Below are positions 15,683 to 24,453 of a stretch of DNA of 64,000 nt, piece by piece. Source of the stretch: Billgrantia antri (lineage in GTDB: Bacteria; Pseudomonadota; Gammaproteobacteria; Pseudomonadales; Halomonadaceae). A program made the position numbers and the translations under genes. The stretch lies in the NCBI RefSeq assembly GCF_019430905.1, contig NZ_JAHYCA010000005.1, positions 310,001 to 374,000 of the forward strand. The letters run 5' to 3'. The first letter of the stretch is position 1. Each line of letters begins with the position of its first letter. Below the pieces are notes generated by a model that saw only the letters and a list, made by a program, of their open reading frames with translations, did no database searches and was not told where the DNA came from.

Positions 15683-16564
15683 ATGTCACCGGCCGATTCC
15701 CTTCGCCTGATCCTGCTCTCGACGCTATGGGGCATGTCGTTCATCTTCATGCGCGTAGCGGTGCCCGAGTTCGGCCCGGTGCCGCTGATCCTGGTACGCA
15801 TGGGCATCGGCGCGCTGCTGCTGCTTCCCCTGCTGCTCAGCCTGCGCTACCTCAAGCTGGTGTGGGAGAACAAGGGCGGCCTGCTGCTGCTGGGGCTGGC
15901 CAATCACGTACTGCCCTTCAGCCTGCTGGCGCTGGCCACGGTGCGACTCGAGGCGGGCTTCACATCGTTGATCAATGCCACCACGCCCATCTTTACTGCG
16001 CTACTCGGGGCACTGTTCTTCACCACGCCGGTACAGCGCCAGCAGTATCTCGGCCTGGCGCTGGCCTTCTTCGGGGTCTACGTGCTCTCGGCCAACCGGC
16101 TGGACTTCGCCCTGGGTGGCGACGGCTGGTTCATCCTGGCCGCCGTGGGTGCCACCTTCTGCTACGGCGTGGCGACCAACTACTCCAAGACCTATCTGTC
16201 GCACCTGCCGGTGCGGGTACTGGCGGCGGGTAGCACCGCCATGTCGGCGCTGATCCTACTGATCCCCGGCCTGTGGATGTGGCCCAGCGAACCGATCAGC
16301 GGCCTGGCCTGGGCCAATGGCCTGGGGCTGGCCATCTTCAGCACCACGCTGGCCTTCCTGCTCTACTTCAGCCTGATCTCGAGCGCCGGCGCCACCGCCA
16401 CCTCCACGGTGACTTTCCTGGTGCCGGTCAGCGCCCTGCTATGGGGCTACCTGCTGCTGGGCGAGCGGCTCAGCCTGCAGGTCATGGTGGGCATGGCCAT
16501 CACCCTGGCGGGTACCGCCATCGCCACCGGAATGCTGCGCTGGCGGCGGCGCGAGGTAGCATGA
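15683..16564 (+). CDS. DMT superfamily (EamA) transporter
   Basis: A 293-residue inner-membrane protein with ten hydrophobic segments in two EamA repeats. It opens with the family-typical LILLSTLWGMSFIFMRVAVPEFGPVPLI, and the second repeat begins near GDGWFILAAVGATFCYGVATNYSK. The end has SALLWGYLLLGERLSLQVMVG, the EamA signature before the last helices. The substrate is not predictable; homologues export amino acids, metabolites or drugs. The start at 15683 has AAGGATG upstream. Confidence 0.9.
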   Translation: MSPADSLRLILLSTLWGMSFIFMRVAVPEFGPVPLILVRMGIGALLLLPLLLSLRYLKLVWENKGGLLLLGLANHVLPFSLLALATVRLEAGFTSLINATTPIFTALLGALFFTTPVQRQQYLGLALAFFGVYVLSANRLDFALGGDGWFILAAVGATFCYGVATNYSKTYLSHLPVRVLAAGSTAMSALILLIPGLWMWPSEPISGLAWANGLGLAIFSTTLAFLLYFSLISSAGATATSTVTFLVPVSALLWGYLLLGERLSLQVMVGMAITLAGTAIATGMLRWRRREVA

Positions 16565-16681
16565 GACCGGCCTGAGCCACGCTTCGCAGAGTGAAATCAA
16601 CCTCTTCGGGGCCGACGCTCTTGCTATGCTCCCATAGCGAACCGCACCCTTGGCGCGGTCGTTCATGTGAGGACAAGGGCG

Positions 16682-17326
16682 ATGATAACAAGAGACAAGA
16701 GCGCCGTTCTGCCAAGCCTGATACTTGGAGGAAGCGTGGCCGTGGCGATTGCAGCACTAACCCAAGGATCAGCAGTATCAGCAGCAGAGCCGATCGATCA
16801 AATCGACAGGGCAGCATTGGTCGGCGCAATACGCGTGGCCACACAACGCTTCGAGGACATAAATGTCGCCTTGGCGGAGGGCTACGTGCCGGACCCGTCC
16901 GGCAGGTGCGTAAGCGCGGCAACAGAAGGGCTGGCCGCCGAACTGGGAGGCATGGGCTTGCATTACATGCGCCCCGACCTGCTCGGCATTACGGCAATCG
17001 AACCACGTGTCGATGGCAACGGCCTGCATACCGACTTCCATGAGCCGGCCATCCTGCTCTATGAGCCACAGGAAGACGGAACCATGAAGCTCGTGGGAGT
17101 CGAGAACCTGGTGTTTCAGAAGGCCTGGCACGCCGCCGGCAACAGCGAGCCCCCCGTGTTTGCCGGCCGCACATGGGACGCCATGGCCGACGACCCCACC
17201 ACGCCGATCGACGAAGCCCACGGCTTCGAGCCGCACTACGATCAGCATGTCTGGTTCAATGATGACGGCAACGTTCACCTCGAGTCGTTCAATCCACGGG
17301 TTAGCTGCACGCATCACCATACCTGA
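16682..17326 (+). CDS. Exported protein of unknown function
   Basis: A 214-residue protein with a signal segment (about 8-35, ending AVSAAEP). Conserved-looking segments are ATQRFEDINVALAEGYVPDPSG, LGGMGLHYMRPDLLG, EPAILLYEPQEDGTMKLVGVE and GFEPHYDQHVWFNDDGNVHLES. It ends RVSCTHHHT. The many His, Tyr and acid residues in conserved-looking positions suggest metal or ligand binding. I recognise this as a widespread uncharacterised exported type but cannot name a function. A GTG start at 16667 is possible; 16682 gives a compact signal peptide. Confidence 0.7.
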   Translation: MITRDKSAVLPSLILGGSVAVAIAALTQGSAVSAAEPIDQIDRAALVGAIRVATQRFEDINVALAEGYVPDPSGRCVSAATEGLAAELGGMGLHYMRPDLLGITAIEPRVDGNGLHTDFHEPAILLYEPQEDGTMKLVGVENLVFQKAWHAAGNSEPPVFAGRTWDAMADDPTTPIDEAHGFEPHYDQHVWFNDDGNVHLESFNPRVSCTHHHT

Positions 17327-17339
17327 GAGCTCTGCAAAC

Positions 17340-17375
17340 CAAGGACGGCGGCGAGATATCTCGCCGCCATCCTTG
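17340..17375. terminator. Bidirectional hairpin between convergent genes
   Basis: A 22-bp perfect palindrome (17347-17368) is extended by CAAGGA/TCCTTG outside one mismatch, giving a very long stem between the exported-protein gene and the crotonase gene. U-tracts are weak, but position and stability support a shared terminator. Confidence 0.7.
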
Positions 17376-17395
17376 TTAGAACTGCTCGAGCATCC

Positions 17396-18169
17396 TCAGA
17401 AGTTCGGCTTGCGCTTCTCGACGAAGGCGCCCATGCCCTCCGTCTGCTCCTCGCCGGCGAAGCAGAACGCGAACAGAGCAGTCTCCAGCGCCAGGGCGCT
17501 GTCGAGGTCCTGATCCATTCCGTCGTGCACGGCCTGCTTGGCGGCACGTACCGCCAGCGGGCCATTGCCGGAAAGCTGCTTGACCAACTCATCAGCGTAG
17601 GCCTCGAGTTCGGCCTGAGGCATCACGCGGTTGACCAGGCCAATACGCAGGGCCTCGTGGGCATCGATCTTGCGCCCGGTGGTAACCAGGTCGATCGCCA
17701 TGGCCGGTCCGACCCGGCGCGGCAGGCGCTGGGTGCCGCCGAAGCCGGGAATCACCCCGAGCAGGACCTCGGGCTGGCCGAAGATAGCGTTGTCGCTGGC
17801 GACGGCCCAGTCGCAGGCCAGCGCCAGTTCGCAGCCGCCGCCAAGACAAAACCCGTTGACCAGGGCGACCACCGGCACCGGGAGGGTTTCCAGTCGCTTG
17901 ATGGTGCGCAGGGCCTGGCTGGCGAAGGCGCGGGCCTCTTCCGGCGTCTTCTCGCGCATCTCGGTGATGTCGGCGCCGGCGACGAAGGATTTCTCGCCCG
18001 CCCCGGTGATCATTACCGCGCGCAGGTCGTTGCGCTGTTCGAGCTCGGTGAGCACCGCTTCCAGCTCGGTGAGTACGGCACTGTTGAGGGCGTTCAGCGC
18101 CTTGGGGCGGTTGATGGTCAGGCGCACGACGCCGCCGTTGTCGACCACCTCGATCAGCTTCTCGCTCAT
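17396..18169 (-). CDS. Enoyl-CoA hydratase/isomerase (crotonase family)
   Basis: A 257-residue crotonase that hydrates an enoyl-CoA, or in a DmdD-like role methylthioacryloyl-CoA. Motifs: INRPKALNALN, SFVAGADITEM (oxyanion hole), GGGCELALACD (first catalytic Glu) and FGQPEVLLGVIPGFGGTQ (second Glu). The family-typical ending is RKPNF. It is the last gene of the acyl-CoA cluster but has its own promoter and operator in the 102-nt gap upstream. The start at 18169 has AAGGAG. Substrate not resolved from sequence. Confidence 0.93.
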   Translation of the reverse strand: MSEKLIEVVDNGGVVRLTINRPKALNALNSAVLTELEAVLTELEQRNDLRAVMITGAGEKSFVAGADITEMREKTPEEARAFASQALRTIKRLETLPVPVVALVNGFCLGGGCELALACDWAVASDNAIFGQPEVLLGVIPGFGGTQRLPRRVGPAMAIDLVTTGRKIDAHEALRIGLVNRVMPQAELEAYADELVKQLSGNGPLAVRAAKQAVHDGMDQDLDSALALETALFAFCFAGEEQTEGMGAFVEKRKPNF

Positions 18170-18200
18170 GTGGGGCTCCTTGCTTGTTGTCTGGACGATA

Positions 18201-18236
18201 CCGACCAACCCTAGCTAACGCTTGGTTGGTCGGCAA
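18201..18236 (-). promoter_or_regulatory. Crotonase promoter overlapped by a 10-bp-arm inverted repeat
   Basis: On the minus strand TTGCCG (complement of 18231-18236) and TAGGGT (complement of 18208-18213) are 17 nt apart. CCGACCAACC (18201-18210) and GGTTGGTCGG (18224-18233) are perfect inverted arms around 13 nt, covering both hexamers. The ACCAACC/GGTTGGT half sites and the placement fit a TetR-family repressor site. Confidence 0.6.
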
Positions 18237-18271
18237 TCCTTACTTGGTCGAGCGCAGTAGTGAATCGTCGC

Positions 18272-19120
18272 TTACTGGTAGACGTGGAAGCCGCGTCCTG
18301 CTTTCCGCCCCAGATAGCCGGCTGCCACCATCCGCCGGAGCAGCGGACAAGGGCGATACTTCGGGTCGCCGAAGCCCTCCTGCAGCACTTCCATGATCGC
18401 CAGGCAGACGTCCAGGCCGATCAGGTCGGCAAGCGCCAGCGGTCCCATGGGATGGGCGGCACCGAGCTGCATCGACTGGTCGATGTCCTCGGCGCTGGCC
18501 GCCCCCTCCTGCAGCAGGAAGGCGGCCTCGTTGATCATCGGCACCAGCAGGCGGTTGACGGCGAAGCCGGGTGAATCGGCGATGGCCACCGGGGTCTTGC
18601 CCAGCGCCCTGGCCAGCTCCTCGATGCGCACCACGGTAGCATCACTGGTCTGCTCGGCGCGGATCACCTCGACCAGCTTCAACACCGGAACCGGGTTGAA
18701 GAAGTGCATGCCGACGACGCGCTCCGGGCGCTCGCACACCGCAGCGAGCCGGGTCAGCGACAGCGACGAGGTATTGGAGGCGAGTATCGCCTCGTGAGTC
18801 AGGCGACTCAGGTCACGGAACAGCTTCTCCTTCAGTGCCGGCTGCTCGGGGGCAGCCTCGACGATCACCTCGCAGCCGCGCAATGCCTCCAGCGAGGTGG
18901 TCAGCTCCAGGCGCGCCATGGCCTCGCCCTTCTCGGCCTCGCCGAGCTTCTCCTTGGCCACGAGCTTGCTCAGCCCCTTGTCGATGGCGGCCTGGGCGCG
19001 GCCGAGCTGCTCATCGGCCACGTCGTAGAGCTGCACGGGGAAACCGCTCGCGACCAGGACCTGGGCGATGCCCTGCCCCATGGTGCCGGCACCGACCACG
19101 CCGATAGCCTGTTGTGTCAT
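18272..19120 (-). CDS. 3-hydroxybutyryl-CoA dehydrogenase family protein
   Basis: A 282-residue NAD(H)-dependent 3-hydroxyacyl-CoA dehydrogenase of the Hbd/PaaH type. The Rossmann motif is GVVGAGTMGQGIAQ at the N-terminus. The catalytic His is in VGMHFFNPVPV, with SNTSSLS and DSPGFAVNRLL as family signatures. The C-terminal helical domain (about 185-282) has HPMGPLALADLIGLD. It follows the acyl-CoA ligase gene by 14 nt and is surely cotranscribed. In this setting it oxidises the hydroxyacyl-CoA made by the crotonase. Chain-length preference is unknown. Confidence 0.94.
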   Translation of the reverse strand: MTQQAIGVVGAGTMGQGIAQVLVASGFPVQLYDVADEQLGRAQAAIDKGLSKLVAKEKLGEAEKGEAMARLELTTSLEALRGCEVIVEAAPEQPALKEKLFRDLSRLTHEAILASNTSSLSLTRLAAVCERPERVVGMHFFNPVPVLKLVEVIRAEQTSDATVVRIEELARALGKTPVAIADSPGFAVNRLLVPMINEAAFLLQEGAASAEDIDQSMQLGAAHPMGPLALADLIGLDVCLAIMEVLQEGFGDPKYRPCPLLRRMVAAGYLGRKAGRGFHVYQ

Positions 19121-19134
19121 GGTGTTGCTCCCCT

Positions 19135-20766
19135 TCAATGCTTGCGCGCTTCTTCGCGCAGGACGAATTTCTGGATCTTGCCGGTGGAGGTCTTGGGCAA
19201 CTCGGTGAAGATCACCGTCTTGGGCACCTTGAAGCGTGCCAGATGCTGGCGGCAGTGCTCGATGATGTCGGCTTCGGAGACCTCGCCGTAGCCCACCTTG
19301 AGCTTGACGAAGGCGCAGGGCGTTTCGCCCCACTTCTCGTCAGGCTTGGCCACCACCGCGGCCTCCTCCACCGCCGGGTGCGAGTAGATGGCATCCTCCA
19401 CCTCGATGGTGGAGATGTTCTCGCCGCCTGAGATGATGATGTCCTTGGAGCGGTCCTTGATCTCGATGTAGCCGTCCGGGTGCCATACGGCGAGGTCACC
19501 GGTGTGGTACCAGCCGCCCTCCAGCGCCTGCTCGGTGGCCGCCTCGTTCTTGAGATAGCCCTTCATCACGTTGTTGCCGCGCATGAGGATCTCGCCGATG
19601 GTCTCGCCATCCTTGGGCACCGGCTCGAGGGTATTGGGATCGGCCACGCAAAGCGCTTCGAGCATGTGGTAGCGCACGCCCTGGCGCGCCTTGATCCTGG
19701 CCCGCTGCTCCAGCGGCAGCTCGTCCCACGCCTCGCGCCAGGCGCATACTGTCACCGGCCCATAGACCTCGGTGAGACCGTAGACATGAGTCACCTCGAT
19801 GCCGAGTTTCTCGACCCCGGCGATCACCGAGGCCGGTGGCGCGGCACCGGCGGTGGTGACCTTCACCGGGTGATCGAACTCGCGCTTCTGCTCCGGCGGC
19901 AGGTTGACCAGGCCGTTGAGCACGATGGGCGCACCGCTGAAGTGGGTCACCTTTTCATCGGCGATCAGGTCCATGATCCGCTTGGGGTCGACCTTGCGCA
20001 GGCACACGCTGGTGCCGGCGTTGGCGGCGATGGTCCAGGGGAAGCACCAGCCGTTGCAGTGGAACATCGGCAGGGTCCAGAGATAGACAGGATGGTGCGG
20101 CATGGCCCACTCGAGGATATTGCTCACCGCGTTGAGGTAGGCGCCACGGTGATGGTAGACCACCCCCTTGGGCTTGCCGGTCGTGCCCGAGGTATAGTTG
20201 AGCGAGATCGCCTGCCATTCATCCTCGGGGAGCCGGTAGGCGTAGTCCGGATCGCCCTCGGCCAGCAGGGCTTCGTACTCCAGTCCACCGATCCGGCGCT
20301 TCTCGCCCTCGTACAGCACGTCGTCGACGTCGATCACCAGCGGCTTGATCGCCAGCCGCGAAACGGCATCCTCGATCACCCCGGCGAATTCCGGGTCGAC
20401 CAGCACGGCCTGGGCTTCGCCGTGCTCGAGCATGTAGGCGATGGCCTCGGCATCGAGACGGATGTTGAGCGTGTTGAGTACGCAGCCGGCCAGCGGCACG
20501 CCGAAATGCGCCTCGAACATGGCCGGTACATTGGGCAACATCGCGGCCACCGTCTCGCCGGGCTTGATGCCGCGCTTCTCGAGCGCCGAGGCGAGCCGGC
20601 GACAGCGCGTCCAGGTCTCGCTCCAGCTGCGGCGGATGTCGCCGTGGACCACCGCCGGGTAGTCGGGATAGATAGACGCGCTACGCTCGATGAAAGTGAG
20701 CGGCGATAGCGGGACGAAGTTGGCCTGCGTCTTGGGCAGGTCCTGTTCGAAGATGCTGTCGTTCAT
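19135..20766 (-). CDS. AMP-forming acyl-CoA ligase (DmdB-like)
   Basis: A 543-residue ANL-superfamily acyl-CoA synthetase. The P-loop-like motif YTSGTTGKPKGV is at about 190, the aromatic stretch LPMFHCNGWCFPW follows, then YGLTEVYGP, GWYHTGDLA, IKDRSKDIIISGGENIS and the adenylation lysine in KTSTGKIQKF. Length and the MFHCNGWCFPW stretch are typical of medium/short-chain ligases including methylmercaptopropionate-CoA ligase DmdB. It sits between the acyl-CoA dehydrogenase and hydroxyacyl-CoA dehydrogenase genes, so its product probably feeds them. Specific substrate is inferred only. Confidence 0.9.
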   Translation of the reverse strand: MNDSIFEQDLPKTQANFVPLSPLTFIERSASIYPDYPAVVHGDIRRSWSETWTRCRRLASALEKRGIKPGETVAAMLPNVPAMFEAHFGVPLAGCVLNTLNIRLDAEAIAYMLEHGEAQAVLVDPEFAGVIEDAVSRLAIKPLVIDVDDVLYEGEKRRIGGLEYEALLAEGDPDYAYRLPEDEWQAISLNYTSGTTGKPKGVVYHHRGAYLNAVSNILEWAMPHHPVYLWTLPMFHCNGWCFPWTIAANAGTSVCLRKVDPKRIMDLIADEKVTHFSGAPIVLNGLVNLPPEQKREFDHPVKVTTAGAAPPASVIAGVEKLGIEVTHVYGLTEVYGPVTVCAWREAWDELPLEQRARIKARQGVRYHMLEALCVADPNTLEPVPKDGETIGEILMRGNNVMKGYLKNEAATEQALEGGWYHTGDLAVWHPDGYIEIKDRSKDIIISGGENISTIEVEDAIYSHPAVEEAAVVAKPDEKWGETPCAFVKLKVGYGEVSEADIIEHCRQHLARFKVPKTVIFTELPKTSTGKIQKFVLREEARKH

Positions 20767-20811
20767 GGTGGGCTCCGAGTGTGGTGTCGTTATTGTGTGC
20801 TAATTCCAGGT

Positions 20812-20843
20812 GACAGCGGCCGGTGAGTCGGCCGGTCGCTGTC
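20812..20843. other. Hairpin between acyl-CoA dehydrogenase and ligase genes
   Basis: GACAGCGGCCGG and CCGGTCGCTGTC form a 12-bp stem with one G-U pair and an 8-nt loop. There is no U-run on the minus strand, so it may stabilise or attenuate the operon message. Confidence 0.45.
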
Positions 20844-20849
20844 TTTGCT

Positions 20850-22628
20850 TCAGGAAGTGACGTTGAAGGCGGACAGACTGGCCATCCCGGCCTCGATCAC
20901 GCTGCGATTGGCGCGGCCGAGCGGCAGCCACTGGCGCAGGGCGAAATCGGCAGCCGCCAGCTTGGCTGGGTAGAACGGATCATCGCTGCCACCCGCCAAG
21001 GCGGCGCTGGCCTTGAGCGCGGCACGCCCCATCTGCCAGGCGCACAGCACATGGCCGGCCAGGCTGAGGAAGGGCGTGGCGTAGGCCTGGATGGCGTCCG
21101 CTCCTCGCTCGGGATCACCACCCTGTTCCAGGACGATGGCCATGGCGGCACGCAGGTCGGCGGCACCGGCAGCCAGGCTGTCGCCCGATGCAGCCAGCTC
21201 GCCGCTCTTGCGCAGTTCTCCGGCGGTGGCCTCGATCTCGTCTAGCAGCCCGCTCAGTGCCGTCCCACCGTCGCGGGAGAGCTTGCGCCCGGCCAGGTCG
21301 AGCGCCTGGATGCCGTTGGTACCTTCGTAGATCGGCGCGATACGAGCATCGCGCAGCAGTTGGGCGGCACCGGTCTCTTCGATATAGCCCATGCCGCCAT
21401 GCACCTGCACGCCCAGCGAAGCGATGTCCACGGCCTGGTCGGTGGAGAACGCCTTGACCACCGGGATCAGCACGTCAACCTGCGCCTGGGCAGCCTCGCG
21501 CTCGGCGGCATCGGTCGCATGGCGGGCCACGTCGAGCTGGGCGGCACAGTAAAGCGCCAGCGCCCGCAACGCGTCGGTACGAGCGCGCATGGAAAGCAGC
21601 ATGCGGCGTACGTCGAGGTGCTCGCTGATGGTGGCCTCGCTGCCACGCGCCCTGCCTTGCACGCGGTCGAGGGCATAGGTGAAGGCGTGCTGGCAGGCGC
21701 GTTCGGCCACGCCGATGCCCTGCACGCCGACCTTGTGGCGGGCCTCGTTCATCATGGTGAACATGTGATTGAGGCCGCGCCCCTCCACGCCCACCAGGTA
21801 GCCGATGGCGCCGTCGCCCTCGCCGAAGCTGAGGGTGCAGGTGGGTGAGCCGTGGATGCCCAATTTGTGCTCGATGGAGGCACAGGTAACGTCGTTGCGC
21901 TCGCCCAGCGAGCCATCCTCGTTGACGAGGAACTTCGGCACCAGGAACAGCGAGATCCCCTTGTTGCCCTCGGGAGCATCGGGCTTGCGCGCCAGTACCA
22001 GGTGGATGATGTTCTCGCTGGCGTCGTGCTCGCCCCAGGTGATGAAGATCTTCTGGCCAAACAGGCGGTAGTGGTCTCCTTCGGGAACGGCGCGGGTACG
22101 CACCTTGGAGAGATCGGAGCCGGCCTGGGGCTCGGTGAGATTCATGGTGCCGGTCCAGCTGCCTTCGACCAGCCTGGGCAGGTAGGTTTCCTTGAGCGCA
22201 TCGCTGCCGTGGTGCGCCAGCGCCTCGATGGCCCCGGCGGTGAGCATCGGGCACAGCCCCAGCGCCATGTTGGCGCCGTGCAGCATCTCCTGCACGCTGC
22301 TCGCCACCACTTCGGGAAGCCCCTGCCCGCCCAATGCTTGGGACACCCCGATGCCGTTCCAGCCGCCTTCGACATAGGCCTGATAGGCCTCGGCAAAACC
22401 GTCCGGCAGGGTCACGCCACCGTCTTCTCGGCGTACGCAGCCCTGACGGTCACCGCTGGCGTTGAGCGGCGCCCACACCTCCCCGGCCAGCTTGGCGGCT
22501 TCCTCCAGCACCGCCTCGACGAGGTCGGGGCTCGCCTCGTCGAAGCCAGGAAGCGCGAGCGAGCGATACTCGAGCAGCTCCTCGAGCACGAAGCGAAGAT
22601 CACGAACGGGGGCGGCAAAAGGAAACAT
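20850..22628 (-). CDS. Acyl-CoA dehydrogenase (DmdC-like, with C-terminal extension)
   Basis: A 592-residue FAD-dependent acyl-CoA dehydrogenase. The N-terminal part has NLTEPQAGSDLSKVRT and FGQKIFITWGEHD. The middle has GIHGSPTCTLSFGEG and MNEARHKVGVQGIG. The catalytic base is in IAPIYEGTNGIQALDL. The length, about 200 residues above classic short-chain enzymes, and the extra C-terminal domain match the DmdC/FadE-like branch. It is the first gene of the operon and is preceded by an AT-rich region with an inverted repeat. With the ligase, crotonase and hydroxyacyl-CoA dehydrogenase it forms a beta-oxidation-type route; methylmercaptopropionyl-CoA is one plausible substrate. Confidence 0.92.
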   Translation of the reverse strand: MFPFAAPVRDLRFVLEELLEYRSLALPGFDEASPDLVEAVLEEAAKLAGEVWAPLNASGDRQGCVRREDGGVTLPDGFAEAYQAYVEGGWNGIGVSQALGGQGLPEVVASSVQEMLHGANMALGLCPMLTAGAIEALAHHGSDALKETYLPRLVEGSWTGTMNLTEPQAGSDLSKVRTRAVPEGDHYRLFGQKIFITWGEHDASENIIHLVLARKPDAPEGNKGISLFLVPKFLVNEDGSLGERNDVTCASIEHKLGIHGSPTCTLSFGEGDGAIGYLVGVEGRGLNHMFTMMNEARHKVGVQGIGVAERACQHAFTYALDRVQGRARGSEATISEHLDVRRMLLSMRARTDALRALALYCAAQLDVARHATDAAEREAAQAQVDVLIPVVKAFSTDQAVDIASLGVQVHGGMGYIEETGAAQLLRDARIAPIYEGTNGIQALDLAGRKLSRDGGTALSGLLDEIEATAGELRKSGELAASGDSLAAGAADLRAAMAIVLEQGGDPERGADAIQAYATPFLSLAGHVLCAWQMGRAALKASAALAGGSDDPFYPAKLAAADFALRQWLPLGRANRSVIEAGMASLSAFNVTS

Positions 22629-22657
22629 GGCACTACCTCAGGAAAATGATAACGACG

Positions 22658-22673
22658 ATAGTAGATTCACTAT
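22658..22673. promoter_or_regulatory. Inverted repeat upstream of acyl-CoA operon
   Basis: ATAGT and ACTAT are perfect arms around AGATTC in an AT-rich patch 30 nt upstream of the acyl-CoA dehydrogenase start. Candidate operator; short arms make it uncertain. Confidence 0.3.
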
Positions 22674-22712
22674 TTTTCGTTAACCATTATCCCTAGGTCG
22701 CACCACAACGCA

Positions 22713-22741
22713 AAGCGCCCGATGCAGAACATCGGGCGCTT
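22713..22741 (-). terminator. Hairpin terminator of MFS transporter gene
   Basis: AAGCGCCCGATG and CATCGGGCGCTT form a perfect 12-bp stem with a 5-nt loop, 44 nt downstream of the MFS stop. The U-run on the minus strand is short (TTT). Confidence 0.65.
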
Positions 22742-22785
22742 GCGAGAGACGCCATCAGCGTGCAATCAGCCTGGGAGAAACCCCA

Positions 22786-24210
22786 TCAGCGGCGGGAGTC
22801 GTCGGCGAGCGGCGCCGGCTCCTGCACCTCTTCCTGCTCGCGCCGAGGCTCTTCCTCTTCTTCCCCATGGTAGAAGACGATATGCGGCTCATCAGGCGGC
22901 GGCGGACCGACTACGGGTTCGGCCACTTCCACATCGGGCACCAGATCGGAGAGATCCTCCATGTGCTCGTGCTCGATGGCGCCCTGGACCAGTTCCTCGG
23001 TCACGGTAAGCTCGGCGCCCGCCGATGACATCGGCGTGCTGGGCGCGAAGGGCGCCACCGGCACCGGTGCCGGACGCACGCTGCGCCGCCAGGCGAAGAA
23101 GCCCACCAGGAACAGACCCAGTCCACCGAAGGCCCAGAACAGCCCGGCGTCGCCAATCCACGCCATGGCCGGCGAGATCAGCGGAGGGCTCACCGTCGAA
23201 CCAATGGCATTGATCAACAGCAGCCCCTGACTCATGCGCACCAGGGCACCGGCAGGGGCACGGTCGGCAGCGTGGCTGACCGCCACCGGATAAAGCGCGA
23301 AGACACCGCCGCCCAGCAGGAACAGCAGCGCGGCCAGCATCCAGGTGTTCAGCGGCAGCAGCAGCATGCCGGCGGAGATCAGGGTACAGAAGGCCCCGAT
23401 CATGATCAGTACGATCTGGCGATCGTGGCGGTCGGACCAGCGCCCGATGGGGTACTGCAGCAGCATGGCACCGAGTACCACCACCGCCATCATTTGTCCG
23501 ACTTGCGCCACTGTAAGACCGATGCGCTGGAGGTAGAGCGGCAGCAGCGTGTAGACGGCGGCCACCGCCAAACCAGAGCCGAAACTGCCCATCACCCCGG
23601 TGGGCGTGAGCGTGATCAGGCGCATCGGCGACAGCGGCTCGGCATGCTCGATCAACGGTGAGACCCGCGGAATCATCGCCATCGGCAACACCGACAGCGA
23701 TGCCAGCATGCCGATCACCATGAACGGCGCGGCCTCGCCCATGGCATCGGTGACACCAAGCAGCAGTTGGCCGAGGACGCCGGCGGCATACAGCGAAATC
23801 ATGTAGAGCGCCAGCAGACGCCCACGCACCTTCTGGTCGCCGGAGGTGAGCAGCCAGCTCTCGATGACCAGGTAGACACCCACGGTGGCCCAACCGCCAA
23901 CCAGGCGCAGGGCGAACCAGGCCCAGGGTTCGAAGAACAAGGCCTGCAGCAGCACCGTGACCGCCACCAGCGAAGCGAAACTTCCATAGGCGCGAATGTG
24001 GCCGATGCGCAGCAGCAACCGGTCGTTGAACATGGCACCCAGCGCCAGGCCGATGAAATAGGCGGACGAGACCCAACCGATCACTACCGGTGACTCACCG
24101 GCCGCATCCAGGCGCAGGGTAATCAGGGTGGCCAGGAAGCCGTTACCGATGCCCAGAATGAAGAGACCCAGCAAGGGAGCCAGGGCCATGGCCAGCAGTT
24201 GGCGAGACAT
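22786..24210 (-). CDS. MFS transporter with acidic C-terminal tail
   Basis: A 474-residue inner-membrane transporter with about twelve membrane segments in the first 390 residues (for example GNGFLATLITLRLDAAG and SSAYFIGLALGAMFNDRLLLRIGH). It resembles YcaD-type MFS permeases of unknown substrate. The last 80 residues are unusual: polar, Pro/Glu-rich and very acidic (HGEEEEEPRREQEEVQEP), presumably cytoplasmic. The start at 24210 is selected because the upstream extension is not conserved-looking. Substrate cannot be predicted. Confidence 0.85.
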   Translation of the reverse strand: MSRQLLAMALAPLLGLFILGIGNGFLATLITLRLDAAGESPVVIGWVSSAYFIGLALGAMFNDRLLLRIGHIRAYGSFASLVAVTVLLQALFFEPWAWFALRLVGGWATVGVYLVIESWLLTSGDQKVRGRLLALYMISLYAAGVLGQLLLGVTDAMGEAAPFMVIGMLASLSVLPMAMIPRVSPLIEHAEPLSPMRLITLTPTGVMGSFGSGLAVAAVYTLLPLYLQRIGLTVAQVGQMMAVVVLGAMLLQYPIGRWSDRHDRQIVLIMIGAFCTLISAGMLLLPLNTWMLAALLFLLGGGVFALYPVAVSHAADRAPAGALVRMSQGLLLINAIGSTVSPPLISPAMAWIGDAGLFWAFGGLGLFLVGFFAWRRSVRPAPVPVAPFAPSTPMSSAGAELTVTEELVQGAIEHEHMEDLSDLVPDVEVAEPVVGPPPPDEPHIVFYHGEEEEEPRREQEEVQEPAPLADDSRR

Positions 24211-24433
24211 GCACGCGCCTCTCGACAGCAAATGAATAAAGGAAGAAAGATGACAGAAAATGGCGTGGAACGCTGCCCACAGCCTCAGCGCGGCAGAGAG
24301 AAAACGCTCCATGCGCGATCGGGGCGGCGCGAATCATACGCCTGACAGCGCCGCTGTCAAATGCTTATTCCGAGCCGCTGTAACGAATCAGAAAAAAACG
24401 CCATAGCAGTCGCCAAAAACAGCAAAGCCTGCC

Positions 24434-24453
24434 AAAAACTCTTAGGCTCTAAG
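24434..24453 (-). terminator. Weak terminator overlapping a stop codon
   Basis: On the minus strand CTTAG-AGC-CTAAG is followed by AGTTTTT. The stem includes the stop codon of the methyltransferase gene. Further U-runs follow downstream. The stem is only 5 bp. Confidence 0.4.
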
